Assembly: GCF_000243735.2 (NCBI RefSeq)
Contig: NZ_AHMP02000003.1
Location: forward strand, 2,812,001 to 2,876,000
Reading direction: 5' to 3'
From: Leptospira kmetyi serovar Malaysia str. Bejo-Iso9
GTDB taxonomy: Bacteria > Spirochaetota > Leptospiria > Leptospirales > Leptospiraceae
DNA: 64,000 nucleotides
Shown: one piece after another, positions 34,141 through 50,431 of the stretch
Numbering within the stretch: position 1 is the first letter of the stretch
Layout: each line of letters begins with the position of its first letter
The notes under the pieces: model-generated
Told to the model about the DNA's origin: nothing
The model's database searches: none
The model's input: the letters and a program-made list of their open reading frames with translations, nothing else
Program-made: the position numbers and the translations under genes

Positions 34141-35238
34141 TCATGATTCCCTACTCTTTTTTCGGAGATATTCGGTCGGCGTCGTTCCCGTTTCCCTGCG
34201 AAAGGATTCGTTAAACGAACTCTTACTGTTGAAACCGCAACTCATCGCGACGTGAATGATTTTCGCGTTCGGATCTTTTTCGAGAATACGAATCGCTTCC
34301 CGGATTCTATGATAATTTAAGAATCGATTGAAATTCATGCCGTACGAATCGTTGACCACTTGCGACAATTGATCGGGCCGAAGAGAAAGTTGATTTCCGA
34401 GCGACTTCAAAGAAAGTTCCTCGTTGAGATAAATCTTTTCCTCTTCGAAAAGACGGCGGATTTTTTTCACGGTTTCGTCCTTGAGATCGGAATTGATTCT
34501 ACTTTGTTTTCTTCGGATTTCTCGGATTCCCCTTCTCAACAATTCCAAAAAGTCGGGATAACGGGAAAGAAGAACGAAGATCAAAAAAACACCGGTCGAA
34601 AAACCAAGCGCGCCTAACGTCTTTAAAAAATGAAATTCTCCCCAAAGAAATCCGGTAAATGTTACGAGCTTGGAAACGCCGAACCAACCGAGTATGAGGT
34701 AAAAAACGGAAAGTGATTTTTCCTGACCGGCGTTGAAAAGAATTCTCGCGTTAAAAAGAAACCGAAACGAAAAAGCGATGTAAATCCCCGGAATCACATA
34801 ACTCATATTTAAGAAAAATAGAATATAGTTTCGGAACCAGGGCGAAACCGCTTCGGGATTCTTTTTAAAAAGTTCCATCTTTTGTTCCGTCGACAGAAGA
34901 CCCACCGGTAAAAAAGAAATCGTTAATGCGACAACAAGAAGAACGTGAAACCATTGAACCCGATTCCAGAGATATTCCGTTTTGAATATGGATTGGATAA
35001 ACAGATAAAACAAGGGCCCGGTCGCGATCGCAAACGGGATATGCCAAAAAACGAGTTCGGGAAACTCGAATAACTTTCCCGATGTGAAAAGATGAAGTTG
35101 CGCGAGCCAGATGGAAATCGCCAAAAATAAAAAGGCTCCGATCTTAAACGTCGGGGATTTTTTCCGATTGGATCCCAACATGATTCCGATCAAGGCGGAA
35201 CAAAGGGCGCTCGAATATCCGTATAATTCAATCCACAT
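34141..35238 (-). CDS. AraC-family regulator with a seven-helix membrane domain
   Basis: 365 residues. The N-terminal ~235 hold about seven transmembrane helices and few charged loops. The C terminus (about 255-360) is an AraC helix-turn-helix pair with LSLKSLGNQLSLRPDQLSQVVND and ISCGF-like MSCGFNSKSSFNESFRRETG. This membrane-sensing AraC type is common in Leptospira and related bacteria. It diverges from the FAS I-like acyltransferase gene and lies next to fadD, so lipid genes are plausible targets; that is inference. Confidence 0.88.
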   Translation of the reverse strand: MWIELYGYSSALCSALIGIMLGSNRKKSPTFKIGAFLFLAISIWLAQLHLFTSGKLFEFPELVFWHIPFAIATGPLFYLFIQSIFKTEYLWNRVQWFHVLLVVALTISFLPVGLLSTEQKMELFKKNPEAVSPWFRNYILFFLNMSYVIPGIYIAFSFRFLFNARILFNAGQEKSLSVFYLILGWFGVSKLVTFTGFLWGEFHFLKTLGALGFSTGVFLIFVLLSRYPDFLELLRRGIREIRRKQSRINSDLKDETVKKIRRLFEEEKIYLNEELSLKSLGNQLSLRPDQLSQVVNDSYGMNFNRFLNYHRIREAIRILEKDPNAKIIHVAMSCGFNSKSSFNESFRRETGTTPTEYLRKKSRES

Positions 35239-35391
35239 TGGGTTTCCGATTCTTTAGATTAGAGTTCCGTTTAATTCTGCCAATAGCATCTTTTTTATGT
35301 CAATTCGAAGACTCGGGAACCTCAACCCTCAAAAAAGAATTGCGGAACCAACTATGAAACGCGATCCATCCTTAAACACCTAAGGAAAACA

Positions 35392-36564
<1,173 letters not shown>

Positions 36565-36573
36565 GGATTCTCG

Positions 36574-38136
36574 ATTCTAAAAACGATTTACCCATTTCGG
36601 AAATTTCTTCCGGAATGGGTTTCCACGCTCCTTTCCCTCAAACGACCCGAGGGAGAAATTCCCAAACTTACAAAAGCGGATTACACGACCGGACTTCATT
36701 GCGAATACCATCTCTGGTTGAACACGTATCAACCTCGTCCCGACTTCGATCCTTACGAACACCAATACATTTCCCCCAAACAAAAATCGCTTCTGCGGGA
36801 ACTTTCGCATTCCTTTTATCCGGATTCGAAGAACGTGCGTTATTCGGAATCGGAAACGAGAAGAATCCTTAGATCCGGAAAGGGAGTTCGATCCGCCTGT
36901 TTGGAAACCGATAAATTCTCGATCAAAACCGAATACATTCTCCCCAACGAGGAAAAACCGGGAACCTTCGAGATCGTCGTCCTCAAGGCTTCGAGTTCAT
37001 TCAAAAAACAGCATATAACGGAAATTGCATTTCAAAAATTCGTAACGGAAGAATCGGGCTTTCCGGTTTCCAAATGCACTTTACTTTTCGTGAATTCCAA
37101 ATTTCTCTTTCAAGGCGAAATCAAAATCGAATCCTTTTTCGTCCGCAAGGACGTAACCGAAGAGGTCGCCCTCAAGGATAAGGAAACGAAAGAATCCGCG
37201 TATTCCTTATACGATCTTCTTTCACGAAAGAATCTGCCGTCCCGTTACGTGAGTCGTCTTTGTTCTCATCCGAGAAATTGTTCTTATCCGGGAATCTGTT
37301 TAAATCCGAAAGTTCCCGGCGATATTTTTACGCTTCGAGAAGGCAAGGAAGAATCCGGCAAACTTTACGAAAAGGGAATTCTCCATTTAAAAGACATTCA
37401 AGAAATCGAAAGTTTAACTCCTCGTCAAAAAATTCAGATTCAAACGATGCGGACCGGACTTCCCTACACGAATCAAAAAGTGTTTCAGGAATTTTTCGGA
37501 AAACTCGAATATCCGATGTATTTTCTGGATTTCGAATCCATCAATCCGCCGATTCCGGTGTATCAAAATTCTTATCCGTTTCAACACGTTCCGTTTTTGT
37601 TCTCGCTTCACGTAATCCGAAAGGACGTTTCCGAAGAACCTGAAAGTTTTTATTACATCGAGGACGGAATCGTAGATCCCAGAAAAGGAATATTAGAAAA
37701 ATTGCAAGAATGGATTCTCCCCGGAGGATCGATTCTTTGTTTCAACGATAAGTTCGAAAGAAGATGTTTGGAAGAATCCGCCGCGGCCTTTCCCGAATTC
37801 AAAGGCTGGCTCAAATCGATTCAGGACGATTTTGTGGATCTTGCAAAACCGTTCTGGGAATACGATTACTATCATCCGGATCAAAAAGGAAGCACTTCCT
37901 TAAAGACCATTCTTCCCGTGATCACAGGTCAGACTTATAAGAATCTCAGAATCCAATCGGGTCAAATGGCCAACTCCGAGTTTCTCAGAGCCAAAACCGA
38001 ACCGATGACTGAATCCGAAAAATCGGCGATCGAAAAGAATCTCATCGAATACTGCAAACTCGATACGTATGCGATGGTTCTCATTCTTCGCAAAATTCAG
38101 GAATGGGTCAGAAGTCATCCGAACCCGGACGCATGA
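36574..38136 (+). CDS. DUF2779 protein, likely non-ATG start
   Basis: The first ATG/GTG/TTG in the frame is TTG at 36718, but the family N-terminal motif [19 protein letters not shown] is encoded just before it. The frame is open from 36532 without any ATG, GTG or TTG. An ATT at 36574 has GAGGA exactly 6 bases upstream and would give 520 residues; CTG at 36553 is another option. DUF2779 proteins have an RNase H-like (DEDD exonuclease-like) C-terminal half, here [15 protein letters not shown] and the final [11 protein letters not shown] with acidic residues. Cys clusters ([13 protein letters not shown]) suggest an Fe-S or zinc site. Nuclease activity is inference. Confidence 0.78.
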   Translation: MLKTIYPFRKFLPEWVSTLLSLKRPEGEIPKLTKADYTTGLHCEYHLWLNTYQPRPDFDPYEHQYISPKQKSLLRELSHSFYPDSKNVRYSESETRRILRSGKGVRSACLETDKFSIKTEYILPNEEKPGTFEIVVLKASSSFKKQHITEIAFQKFVTEESGFPVSKCTLLFVNSKFLFQGEIKIESFFVRKDVTEEVALKDKETKESAYSLYDLLSRKNLPSRYVSRLCSHPRNCSYPGICLNPKVPGDIFTLREGKEESGKLYEKGILHLKDIQEIESLTPRQKIQIQTMRTGLPYTNQKVFQEFFGKLEYPMYFLDFESINPPIPVYQNSYPFQHVPFLFSLHVIRKDVSEEPESFYYIEDGIVDPRKGILEKLQEWILPGGSILCFNDKFERRCLEESAAAFPEFKGWLKSIQDDFVDLAKPFWEYDYYHPDQKGSTSLKTILPVITGQTYKNLRIQSGQMANSEFLRAKTEPMTESEKSAIEKNLIEYCKLDTYAMVLILRKIQEWVRSHPNPDA

Positions 38137-38146
38137 AAGAATCCTA

Positions 38147-38284
38147 ATGAACGATTTGATTCTTCTTCCGCGTTCGGGAGAATATACATTCTTCCTGATC
38201 TATTATCAAAATTCCTGGGTGGATTTTAAACCGAAACGAATCCTGAATCTCAGATCGGAAGAAAAAACCGTCCTTGTCGAATGA
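38147..38284 (+). CDS. Doubtful 45-residue frame
   Basis: A short frame beginning MNDLILLPRSGEYTF, 10 bases after the DUF2779 stop. No good ribosome site is seen. The aromatic-rich sequence could be a real small protein or chance; composition does not decide. The rest of the gap up to 38567 is A/T-rich with no other frame and probably holds the promoter of the next gene. Confidence 0.25.
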   Translation: MNDLILLPRSGEYTFFLIYYQNSWVDFKPKRILNLRSEEKTVLVE

Positions 38285-38567
38285 GATAGTTTTGCTTTTT
38301 TATACGCCCGATCGTTTTTAATTTTCCGAGTCGATTCTGCGTTTCTCCGGAAATGGCGTTTGCACAAAAACGGCTTTCATCGGACTTAAAGTCCGTTTTC
38401 GATTCGTTTCGGGAAAACCGATCTTCGAAATCGCTCCTGCAAAAGATCCCTTCTTTCTTTAATAAATATTTTTTTTCTTTCGATTCCCGGATTGAAATCT
38501 AAAATAATTCGTCTATTCTTTCTCATTGCGGAAAACTTTCCGAAACAGATCATTCTTTGGAGAAACT

Positions 38568-39212
38568 ATGAAAAAAATTTTAGTGTTTTGTTTGACCTTC
38601 GCTTTATTCACGACTTCGGTTTATTCGGAAACTCCGGCGCCGCCGAGTGAGGAAAAAGCAAAATCGGATCTTCGTTCTCATTGGGCAAAAAAATACAAAG
38701 GGGAAACGATCGAGTCCATTGAAAGCGGCGGAGAACCGGTGATCTTAGAAAAGACCGACGCAAAAGGAAAGGTCGTCGAAACGAAATATAAAATTCCTTT
38801 TATCGTCGTTTCCAAAAAAGGAAACTCCAAAACAAAATTCGAGGCCGGCGCAAATTACGTTCTTACGAAAACCAACCAGTGGAATTTTTCGGAAGTGGGC
38901 ATAGGCAACGTCGAGAAGATGGCCGGCGGAGATCAAGCCGCGCCTGCAAAACCGAAAGTGAAAGAAATCATTCTCAAAGCGCTGAACGATAAATATTCGG
39001 GAGAATATACTTTTTCCGATCTCAAAATCGACGACGGAGAATTCGGAAATTCCGGTGAAAGATTTTGGTATCGATACCAAGGAGATATGAAACGAAAAGC
39101 CGCCGACGGTTCCGCAAGTACCTGTAACGATTCGGATTTTACGATTCAAAAACAAAATGCGAACGCCGATTGGACCGTTGAGATTACGTCTCTTGGAAGA
39201 GGGTGTTATTGA
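38568..39212 (+). CDS. Exported protein of unknown family
   Basis: 214 residues from ATG 38568, chosen for GGAG upstream and for placing a clear signal peptide (KKILVFCLTFALFTTSVYSET) at the very N terminus. There is no lipobox Cys. Two similar-looking halves, with WAKKYKGETIESI and LNDKYSGEYTFSDLKI, may be a duplicated domain. Two Cys remain (STCNDSD and the C-terminal GRGCY), which could form a disulfide. Probably periplasmic; function not known. Confidence 0.75.
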   Translation: MKKILVFCLTFALFTTSVYSETPAPPSEEKAKSDLRSHWAKKYKGETIESIESGGEPVILEKTDAKGKVVETKYKIPFIVVSKKGNSKTKFEAGANYVLTKTNQWNFSEVGIGNVEKMAGGDQAAPAKPKVKEIILKALNDKYSGEYTFSDLKIDDGEFGNSGERFWYRYQGDMKRKAADGSASTCNDSDFTIQKQNANADWTVEITSLGRGCY

Positions 39213-39224
39213 CTTTTCGAATCA

Positions 39225-39253
39225 TTCAATTGCCGGTTCTTCCGGCAGTTGAA
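39225..39253 (+). terminator. Hairpin after the exported protein gene
   Basis: Near-perfect 12-bp stem TTCAATTGCCGG / CCGGCAGTTGAA (one G-T wobble) with loop TTCTT, 12 bases past the stop codon; a short T-run (GAATCGTTTTC) follows. Confidence 0.65.
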
Positions 39254-39379
39254 GAATCGTTTTCAAATGTAGATTCTTCCCCTTTTTATCCTTAAACTTT
39301 CTTAGATCCTTAAATCCCGTTTCGGAATCAGGAAAATCCGGTTGTCCACAGACCTGGACCGATTTTCAGTGTTCTCAGA

Positions 39380-41070
<1,691 letters not shown>

Positions 41071-41080
41071 AGGAAAAAAA

Positions 41081-41494
<414 letters not shown>

Positions 41495-41506
41495 ACTTTG
41501 CCTTCC

Positions 41507-41560
41507 CGGAGCCGCACGAACGATTCAGTCTGACGTCCGTTAGGCTCCGATTTCTTACCT
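41507..41560 (+). terminator. Probable terminator of argG-coaD-ndk
   Basis: Stem CGGAGCC (41507-41513) / GGCTCCG (41543-41549), with an inner near-stem ACGAACG / CGTCCGT, followed by a T-rich stretch ending TTTTTTT. The loop is long, which lowers confidence. Confidence 0.5.
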
Positions 41561-41704
41561 TTTTTTAAAAATTCCGAATCTTTTCGCGATTTCGGATTAA
41601 ACCGATTCAAAAATAAGCGAATTTTTGGTTGTACTTTTGGAAAGAAATTATTAATTCTTACCAAAATCTGTTATTAAAAGGTTCTTTAAACCGACAATTC
41701 TAAT

Positions 41705-41887
<183 letters not shown>

Positions 41888-42040
41888 CTTTCGATCTCGT
41901 GCGATCCGAGATTCAAATCGCTTCCGTTTCTAAAAATTTTCTTTTCCCCTTCCTTTAAAAGCCGTTTCACATCCGATCTTTTCCGATTTTCAGAGGAGCT
42001 GAATTCTCCTTTTCCCGATTTTTCAGAATGATTAAGAATG

Positions 42041-42165
42041 TGGTAGTTCCTACATTTTTTAAAACAAGGCGCAAGTTGCGGGAGTTCCTACTTCTTCTCT
42101 GAGGAGTTCCTACTTTACATCGCTTCCGTGACACACAAAGATTTTGAAGGAGTTCCCACATTTTT
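42041..42165 (+). repeat. Four clustered copies of a GGAGTTCCYAC motif
   Basis: Within the 361-base gap before the isocitrate dehydrogenase gene, four copies in the same orientation: 42041-42054 (TGGTAGTTCCTACA), 42078-42094, 42101-42116 and 42146-42165 (GGAGTTCCCACATTTTT). Most are followed by a T-rich end. The remainder of the gap (41888-42040 and 42166-42248) shows no gene. Confidence 0.7.
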
Positions 42166-42248
42166 CTTCGGGTTCCATTCTTCGTAAGATGTAAGGGAAT
42201 TGACCTCCCTCTCCGCTCCCGCTCTATTAGAAGTATTAGGAGACGAGA

Positions 42249-43715
<1,467 letters not shown>

Positions 43716-43716
43716 A

Positions 43717-44693
43717 TTGAAATTAAAAGGTAAAACCGTTTGTATCACGGGCATCGGCGGTTTTATCGGAAGACGTCTCGCCGAAATCGCAAAGGAAAAA
43801 GGAATTCATGTTCGAGGAATCGAACTGGATTCCAATCGCGCCGAGGAACTTCGGAAACTAGGTTTTACCGTAGTGGTCGGAAGTACGTCCGATCGCAAAG
43901 CCTTACAGGAAGCCGTTCAAGGATCGGACTACGTTTTGCATACCGCGGCCATTGTTCGTGAAGGCGGCTCCTTGGAAGAATTCAGAAAAGTGAATGTACA
44001 TTCTTCCCTAGAACTTGCGGAAATCGCAAAAGCGGCGGGCGCAAAGGGAATGGTTCATTATTCTTCCGTAATGGTTTACGGATTTTCGTATCCTCCTTTT
44101 ATCACGGAAGAAGGCCCGTTCCGAGGAGAAAACAATCCTTATTGTATCACCAAGATCGAGGGAGAATCCGTCCTCATCCAACTCAACGATCCGCCTAAGT
44201 TCGGAGTGTTGTTCATCCGTCCCGGAGACGTTTACGGACCGGGTTCGGGACCTTGGGTCGTACGACCGATTCAACTGATGAAAAAGGGATTATTCTCCCT
44301 TCCGAACGGAGGCAAGGGAAGAATCAACCTAACCTACGTCGACAATCTCGTCGAAGGAACGTTACTCGCTCTTGAAAAAGAAGCCTGGGGAGAGGCCTTT
44401 AACATCACCGACGGAACCACGATGACTTGGAAAGAATACTTTTACAAACTCGCGGACTCCGCAGGAATTTCAAAACCGATTTCCGCGCCCGCTTGGCTTT
44501 TAAAATGTCTGATCGTTTTGATGAGCGCAGCTTACAAATCGATCGGAAAAGAGCCGCCCGCCACGAAGGAAGGAGTGAACTTCATTCTTCGGGAACATCC
44601 CGTATCGATCGAAAAGGCGAAAAAAGAATTGGGTTATCGACCGAAGATAACTACGGAAGAGGCTTTGAAAAAAACTTCGGATTGGATCAAACT

Positions 44694-44712
<19 letters not shown>
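43717..44712 (+). CDS. NAD-dependent epimerase/dehydratase family protein
   Basis: 331 residues, extended SDR fold. The NAD motif is TGIGGFIGRRLAE, and the active-site Tyr/Lys pair is seen in the YCITKIEGE segment. The start is TTG at 43717, with GGAG 6 bases upstream, one base after icd. It resembles the 3-beta-hydroxysteroid dehydrogenase/nucleoside-diphosphate-sugar epimerase branch; the substrate cannot be named. Its 3' end overlaps the convergent response-regulator gene by 19 bases. Confidence 0.88.
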
Positions 44713-46623
<1,911 letters not shown>

Positions 46624-46782
46624 AATACGCCCCGTTTGTTTTCCTTAAAATAGTTCCTATTTCATAAAAGACAATCCATTACGAATTTAAAACATACATT
46701 TTTACGGATTTATCGCGAAACGAAAGATTTTGCTAAAAGGAAATGAACGGAAGAAAAAGGGGAGAATGGAAATTAAAAAACG

Positions 46783-46830
46783 ATCGAAAAAAGGAAAACC
46801 TTGTCGGATTGAAAAAACGAATCCGACAAG
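46783..46830 (-). terminator. Terminator of the ferredoxin gene
   Basis: Perfect 11-bp stem CTTGTCGGATT (46800-46810) / AATCCGACAAG (46820-46830) with a 9-base loop; on the minus strand it is followed by GGTTTTCCTTTTTT. It lies 9 bases after the ferredoxin stop. Confidence 0.8.
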
Positions 46831-46839
46831 TATTCGAAT

Positions 46840-47073
46840 TTATTCTCCGTCGTTTCCGAGCGCTTCAACGGGACAGATTTCCATCGCCTTCTTAGCGGCT
46901 ATTTCTTCCTCGGGATTTGCGGGTTGTCTATGAAAATAAACTTTGGATTCGTCATCCGTATATTTGAGAAGCATAGGAGCTTCTTCCACACAGTCATTGC
47001 AAGGAACACAACTGTTATCGATGTAATACCGACCGGCCGCGTTCTGTTTGACTTTATCGTTTTTATCAGCCAT
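46840..47073 (-). CDS. Ferredoxin
   Basis: 77 residues from ATG 47073. Cluster ligands are CVPCNDC near the N terminus and a later Cys-Pro (EICPVEALG), the pattern of single-cluster [4Fe-4S] or [3Fe-4S] ferredoxins. It transfers single electrons in the cytoplasm. It diverges from the Tat-subunit/GMC oxidoreductase pair (87 bases between starts), which makes a shared redox role possible but unproven. Confidence 0.86.
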   Translation of the reverse strand: MADKNDKVKQNAAGRYYIDNSCVPCNDCVEEAPMLLKYTDDESKVYFHRQPANPEEEIAAKKAMEICPVEALGNDGE

Positions 47074-47160
47074 GCTTAACAAAGTTTATCGAACGATTGT
47101 TTCGTCAATCCCCTTTTCAGAATTGACACACATTCCGATCCGAGGATACTCACCGAAGTT

Positions 47161-47730
47161 ATGAGCGTATGGACGGAAAAAATATCGAGACGCAAGCTCT
47201 TCGGTTTCGGGTTGGGCGGTTTGTTGAGTATAGGAATCGGATCGTTATTTTTCGCTCGTTCCAAAAACGAATCGCTTCCGAAAACGTTATTCTTCTCTGC
47301 ATCCGAAGTCGAATTTTTATACGCATACGCGCAAACTCTTTTACCTCAGGAACCGGGTTTTCCCGATCTTGAAAAGGCCGAAGTGATCCGCAGATTGGAC
47401 GAAGAATTCTATTTTGTCGATCCCGGAATCACGGACGATTTTAAATCCCTCATTCTCATTTTGGAATATCTTCCTTTAGTCAGCGGTTATTGGAGCCGTT
47501 TTTCAAAACTCAACGAAGAGGATCGAAAAAACTTTTTACTTTCCCAAGAAGGAACGGATTCGGATACGATCCGGGCCGCATTAGCAAATCTTAAACTACC
47601 CGTTTACTTGGTTTACTACGGACACGAATCCTCCTTTAAGGCGATTTCGTATGACGGTCCTTTCGGAAATCCTCCCGAAAGATTAAGCGAATCCAGAATC
47701 TATTATAAAAAAATGCTGGGGGAACTATGA
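47161..47730 (+). CDS. Tat-exported partner subunit of the GMC oxidoreductase
   Basis: 189 residues. The N terminus SRRKLFGFGLGGLLSIGIG is a twin-arginine signal followed by a hydrophobic stretch. The rest is helical, in the style of gluconate 2-dehydrogenase subunit 3, with EVEFLYAYAQTLLPQ. Family members partner a flavoprotein and help export it folded. The GMC gene starts inside its stop codon (ATGA), and the flavoprotein has no signal of its own, so the two are likely carried together. Confidence 0.82.
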   Translation: MSVWTEKISRRKLFGFGLGGLLSIGIGSLFFARSKNESLPKTLFFSASEVEFLYAYAQTLLPQEPGFPDLEKAEVIRRLDEEFYFVDPGITDDFKSLILILEYLPLVSGYWSRFSKLNEEDRKNFLLSQEGTDSDTIRAALANLKLPVYLVYYGHESSFKAISYDGPFGNPPERLSESRIYYKKMLGEL

Positions 47731-49283
47731 GCGGTCGCGTCTACGAATGGAAGAATCTCGGAGATTCGAGAACCGTTAAGGCGGACGTGGTCATAATAGG
47801 AACGGGTTGCGGAGGCGCGACTCTCGCTTACGAACTTTCTAAAAACGGAAAGAAGGTCGTGATGATCGAAGAAGGCGGCTACTATCACACCGGAACCTTC
47901 GACAATCACGAACTCAATATGGCCGGTAAGGTTTCCGCGGAAAGAAACATGGCAACGGACGCGACCGGTACGATCAATCTCGTATACGGAAAAAACGTAG
48001 GCGGCGCTTCGGTTCACTATTGGGCCGATAGTTATAGAACTCCCGACGATAGACTCGATCTCTGGAAAGAAACATACGGAGTTCACGGACATTCTCCCGA
48101 AGACCTAAGTCCTTATTGGAAAGAATTGGACGAGACCTTAAACGTTCATCCCGCTAAAGAAGAATATCATAATAAAATGAATCAGCTTGTCCGAAAGGCT
48201 TGCAAGTCTCTCGGTTGGGAAGGAAACCCCGTTCCGCAAGCAAGGAAGAATTGTCAGAAGTCCGGACATTGTATGCAGGGATGTATGTTCGGCGCAAAAC
48301 AAAGTCAGCTGGTCACTCATATTCCCAAAGCGATGGCGTTAGGCGCCGATATATACGCGGATTGTAAAGCGGTTCGCCTGGAACTCAAAGGCGATCGTGT
48401 CGAATATTTGGAAGCGGTTATGATCGATCGCCCTTCCGGAAAAGAATCCGAGATCTCTTTAAAATTCGAAGCTCCGGTGTTCGCGATCGCCGCGGGCGGA
48501 TTCGGAAGTTCCACATTCTTACTTAGAAACGGATGGAAGAAAAAACTTCCGGCGCTCGGAGAATATCTCGCAATCAATCCTTCTCCTTTCGTTCACGCGT
48601 TCTATGACGAACCGATCGTTCAATGGAGAAATATTCCTTCCGCATTCGGAGTGGAACAATTTCGTTTAGCTCGTTATCGAGAAGACGGAAGTTATATCGA
48701 AGGCGGCTTTTTAATCATGGCCAATCAGCTTCAACCGGGAAGTCTCGCGGCTTTGATTCCCGGTTTCGGCGCGGAGCACAGGGAAATTATGAAACGACTT
48801 CCGCATGTCGGAGGTACGATCGGATGGATCGACGACGTTCCTTCCGAACTCGGAAATATTTCCGTAAGTTCATCCGGAAAACGTACGGTGACGTATAACT
48901 TCGGTAAGCTGACAAAAGAATTCCTAAAGGACTGTATTCGCAAACAGGTTCAACTGAACTTTAAGGCCGGTGCAAAATGGATTCTTTTGCCCGATTTAAA
49001 ACGTACAAAACTTATTTCCGAAAAGGAAATCGACAAAGTCGATCGTCTCGAACTCAGTCCCGCTTCGATGATGATGGCCGCTCCTCATCCCGCCGGAGGT
49101 TGTAGAATGGGACAGGATCCTTCCAGATCCGTTGTGGATTGGAAACACAAGGTTCACGGTTTAAAAAATTTATACGTTTCCGATTCGAGCGTGTTTCCGA
49201 CCGGAGTATCGGTCGATCCGAGTTATACGATCATGGCTTTCAGCAAACACGCGGCGAAGTTCATTCTCGAAAACGAATCCTAA
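47727..49283 (+). CDS. GMC-family FAD oxidoreductase
   Basis: 518 residues. The ADP-binding fold is VVIIGTGCGGATLAYELSK, with an acidic end at MIEEGG. The C-terminal GMC motif is seen as APHPAGGCRMG and LYVSDSSVFPTG. A Cys cluster at about residues 176-190 (NCQKSGHCMQGCMFGAKQS) is a family feature of this branch and could bind a metal or cluster. The substrate may be a sugar or alcohol; it is unknown. Translation is coupled with the Tat-exported subunit upstream. Confidence 0.9.
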   Translation: MSGRVYEWKNLGDSRTVKADVVIIGTGCGGATLAYELSKNGKKVVMIEEGGYYHTGTFDNHELNMAGKVSAERNMATDATGTINLVYGKNVGGASVHYWADSYRTPDDRLDLWKETYGVHGHSPEDLSPYWKELDETLNVHPAKEEYHNKMNQLVRKACKSLGWEGNPVPQARKNCQKSGHCMQGCMFGAKQSQLVTHIPKAMALGADIYADCKAVRLELKGDRVEYLEAVMIDRPSGKESEISLKFEAPVFAIAAGGFGSSTFLLRNGWKKKLPALGEYLAINPSPFVHAFYDEPIVQWRNIPSAFGVEQFRLARYREDGSYIEGGFLIMANQLQPGSLAALIPGFGAEHREIMKRLPHVGGTIGWIDDVPSELGNISVSSSGKRTVTYNFGKLTKEFLKDCIRKQVQLNFKAGAKWILLPDLKRTKLISEKEIDKVDRLELSPASMMMAAPHPAGGCRMGQDPSRSVVDWKHKVHGLKNLYVSDSSVFPTGVSVDPSYTIMAFSKHAAKFILENES

Positions 49284-49377
49284 AAATCTTTTCCGAAAGA
49301 ATCCGATCTTTAGAAAATAATTTCTTGCATTTGGATACGGAATGCTTAATATCTTGCTCCGTTATCCGAAAAAGATC

Positions 49378-50103
49378 ATGAAAATTTTTTGCTACTTTAA
49401 ACGGACGAAAGTCGCAATTCTATTCTTATTTTTTTTATCCGCGAGTCTTCAAACACAAACGGTATCTCCAAAGGAGAATTTAAAACCGATTTTGGAAAAG
49501 ATTCGGGAGAATTCCAGAAATTCAATCTACACTTATAAGGGAATCGATTACAAACGGGATTTAACGATCACGGAAACCGATCCGCAAACCGGTAAAGAAA
49601 TTTCCGTTTCGAAAGTTTCCACGAGAAGAGTGGAGTATTATTACGAAAGACCGGTCGTCGTCGTATTGAGTTACGTAAAAAACGGAGTCAATCTTCCTCC
49701 CAAGGATTTCGAACCCGAAAAATCGTCTCCTACCTATCCGATCTTCGACAATCAATCAGACGATCATTACTTATTCAACATAGACGGTCCGATCGTGTTT
49801 CAAAACCGTCCGTGTTACGTGGTCGAGATCAGTCCTCTTCAACTTTCACCGAGACATTTTAAGGGAAAAATCTATTACGAGAAGAATTCTCTGCATCCGT
49901 TTTACATAGAAGGCAGTACGTCCAAATGGAAGTTCGGAGTGAAGGATATGTACTTCAAGATTTTTATGAGCGTCACCAAAGAGAACGTGGCGATCGTAAA
50001 ATCGGGGGACATTTTCGTAAAAACATACATTCCTTTTTTGAGTCCCGAAAAGGACACTCGGATTCATATCGAGACGATCGACGCGGTTCCGATTCGAAAA
50101 TAA
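49378..50103 (+). CDS. Exported protein related to outer-membrane lipoprotein sorting proteins
   Basis: 241 residues from ATG 49378; an ATG 36 bases earlier is equally possible. A signal sequence (KVAILFLFFLSASLQTQ) leads into a beta-rich domain with GKIYYEKNSLHPFYIEGS and PCYVVEISP. The order of strands resembles LolA/LolB-like or DUF4292 folds, which carry lipids or lipoproteins through the periplasm, but the similarity is weak. No lipobox. Confidence 0.65.
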   Translation: MKIFCYFKRTKVAILFLFFLSASLQTQTVSPKENLKPILEKIRENSRNSIYTYKGIDYKRDLTITETDPQTGKEISVSKVSTRRVEYYYERPVVVVLSYVKNGVNLPPKDFEPEKSSPTYPIFDNQSDDHYLFNIDGPIVFQNRPCYVVEISPLQLSPRHFKGKIYYEKNSLHPFYIEGSTSKWKFGVKDMYFKIFMSVTKENVAIVKSGDIFVKTYIPFLSPEKDTRIHIETIDAVPIRK

Positions 50104-50191
50104 TATATCAAACATTTTGAATATACTTCCCGAACGCGGAATAGAATGCTTCTTGACTTTGTCGATCCGTTCCTTAAAATCGAAATCGTAC

Positions 50192-50431
50192 ATGGAAAAC
50201 TTTGCCAAACCCTTTCTGATTTTAGGCGTTTTGTTTTTGTTGATCGGTTTCTTTTTTCTCTACGGGAGTAAATTTTCGTTTCTCGAATATTTGGGAAAAC
50301 TTCCGGGAGACATTCGCATCGAAAGGGAAAATTTTCGATTCTACTTTCCTTTGACGACTTCCATCTTGGTAAGCGTTCTCATTTCGTTGATTCTGTTTCT
50401 GATTCAGAAATTCAAAAACGGTTCTCCATGA
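50192..50431 (+). CDS. DUF2905 two-helix membrane protein
   Basis: 79 residues from ATG 50192; the frame is open 25 codons upstream but that part is basic and not family-like. Two transmembrane helices flank a conserved loop, LGKLPGDIRIERENFRFYFP, the DUF2905 signature. Function unknown in all members. The aminotransferase gene starts within its stop (ATGA). Confidence 0.82.
   Translation: MENFAKPFLILGVLFLLIGFFFLYGSKFSFLEYLGKLPGDIRIERENFRFYFPLTTSILVSVLISLILFLIQKFKNGSP

Noticed and set aside
36718..36810. TTG 36718 as the true DUF2779 start
   Set aside because: It would remove the conserved N-terminal motif, and no ribosome site stands before it.
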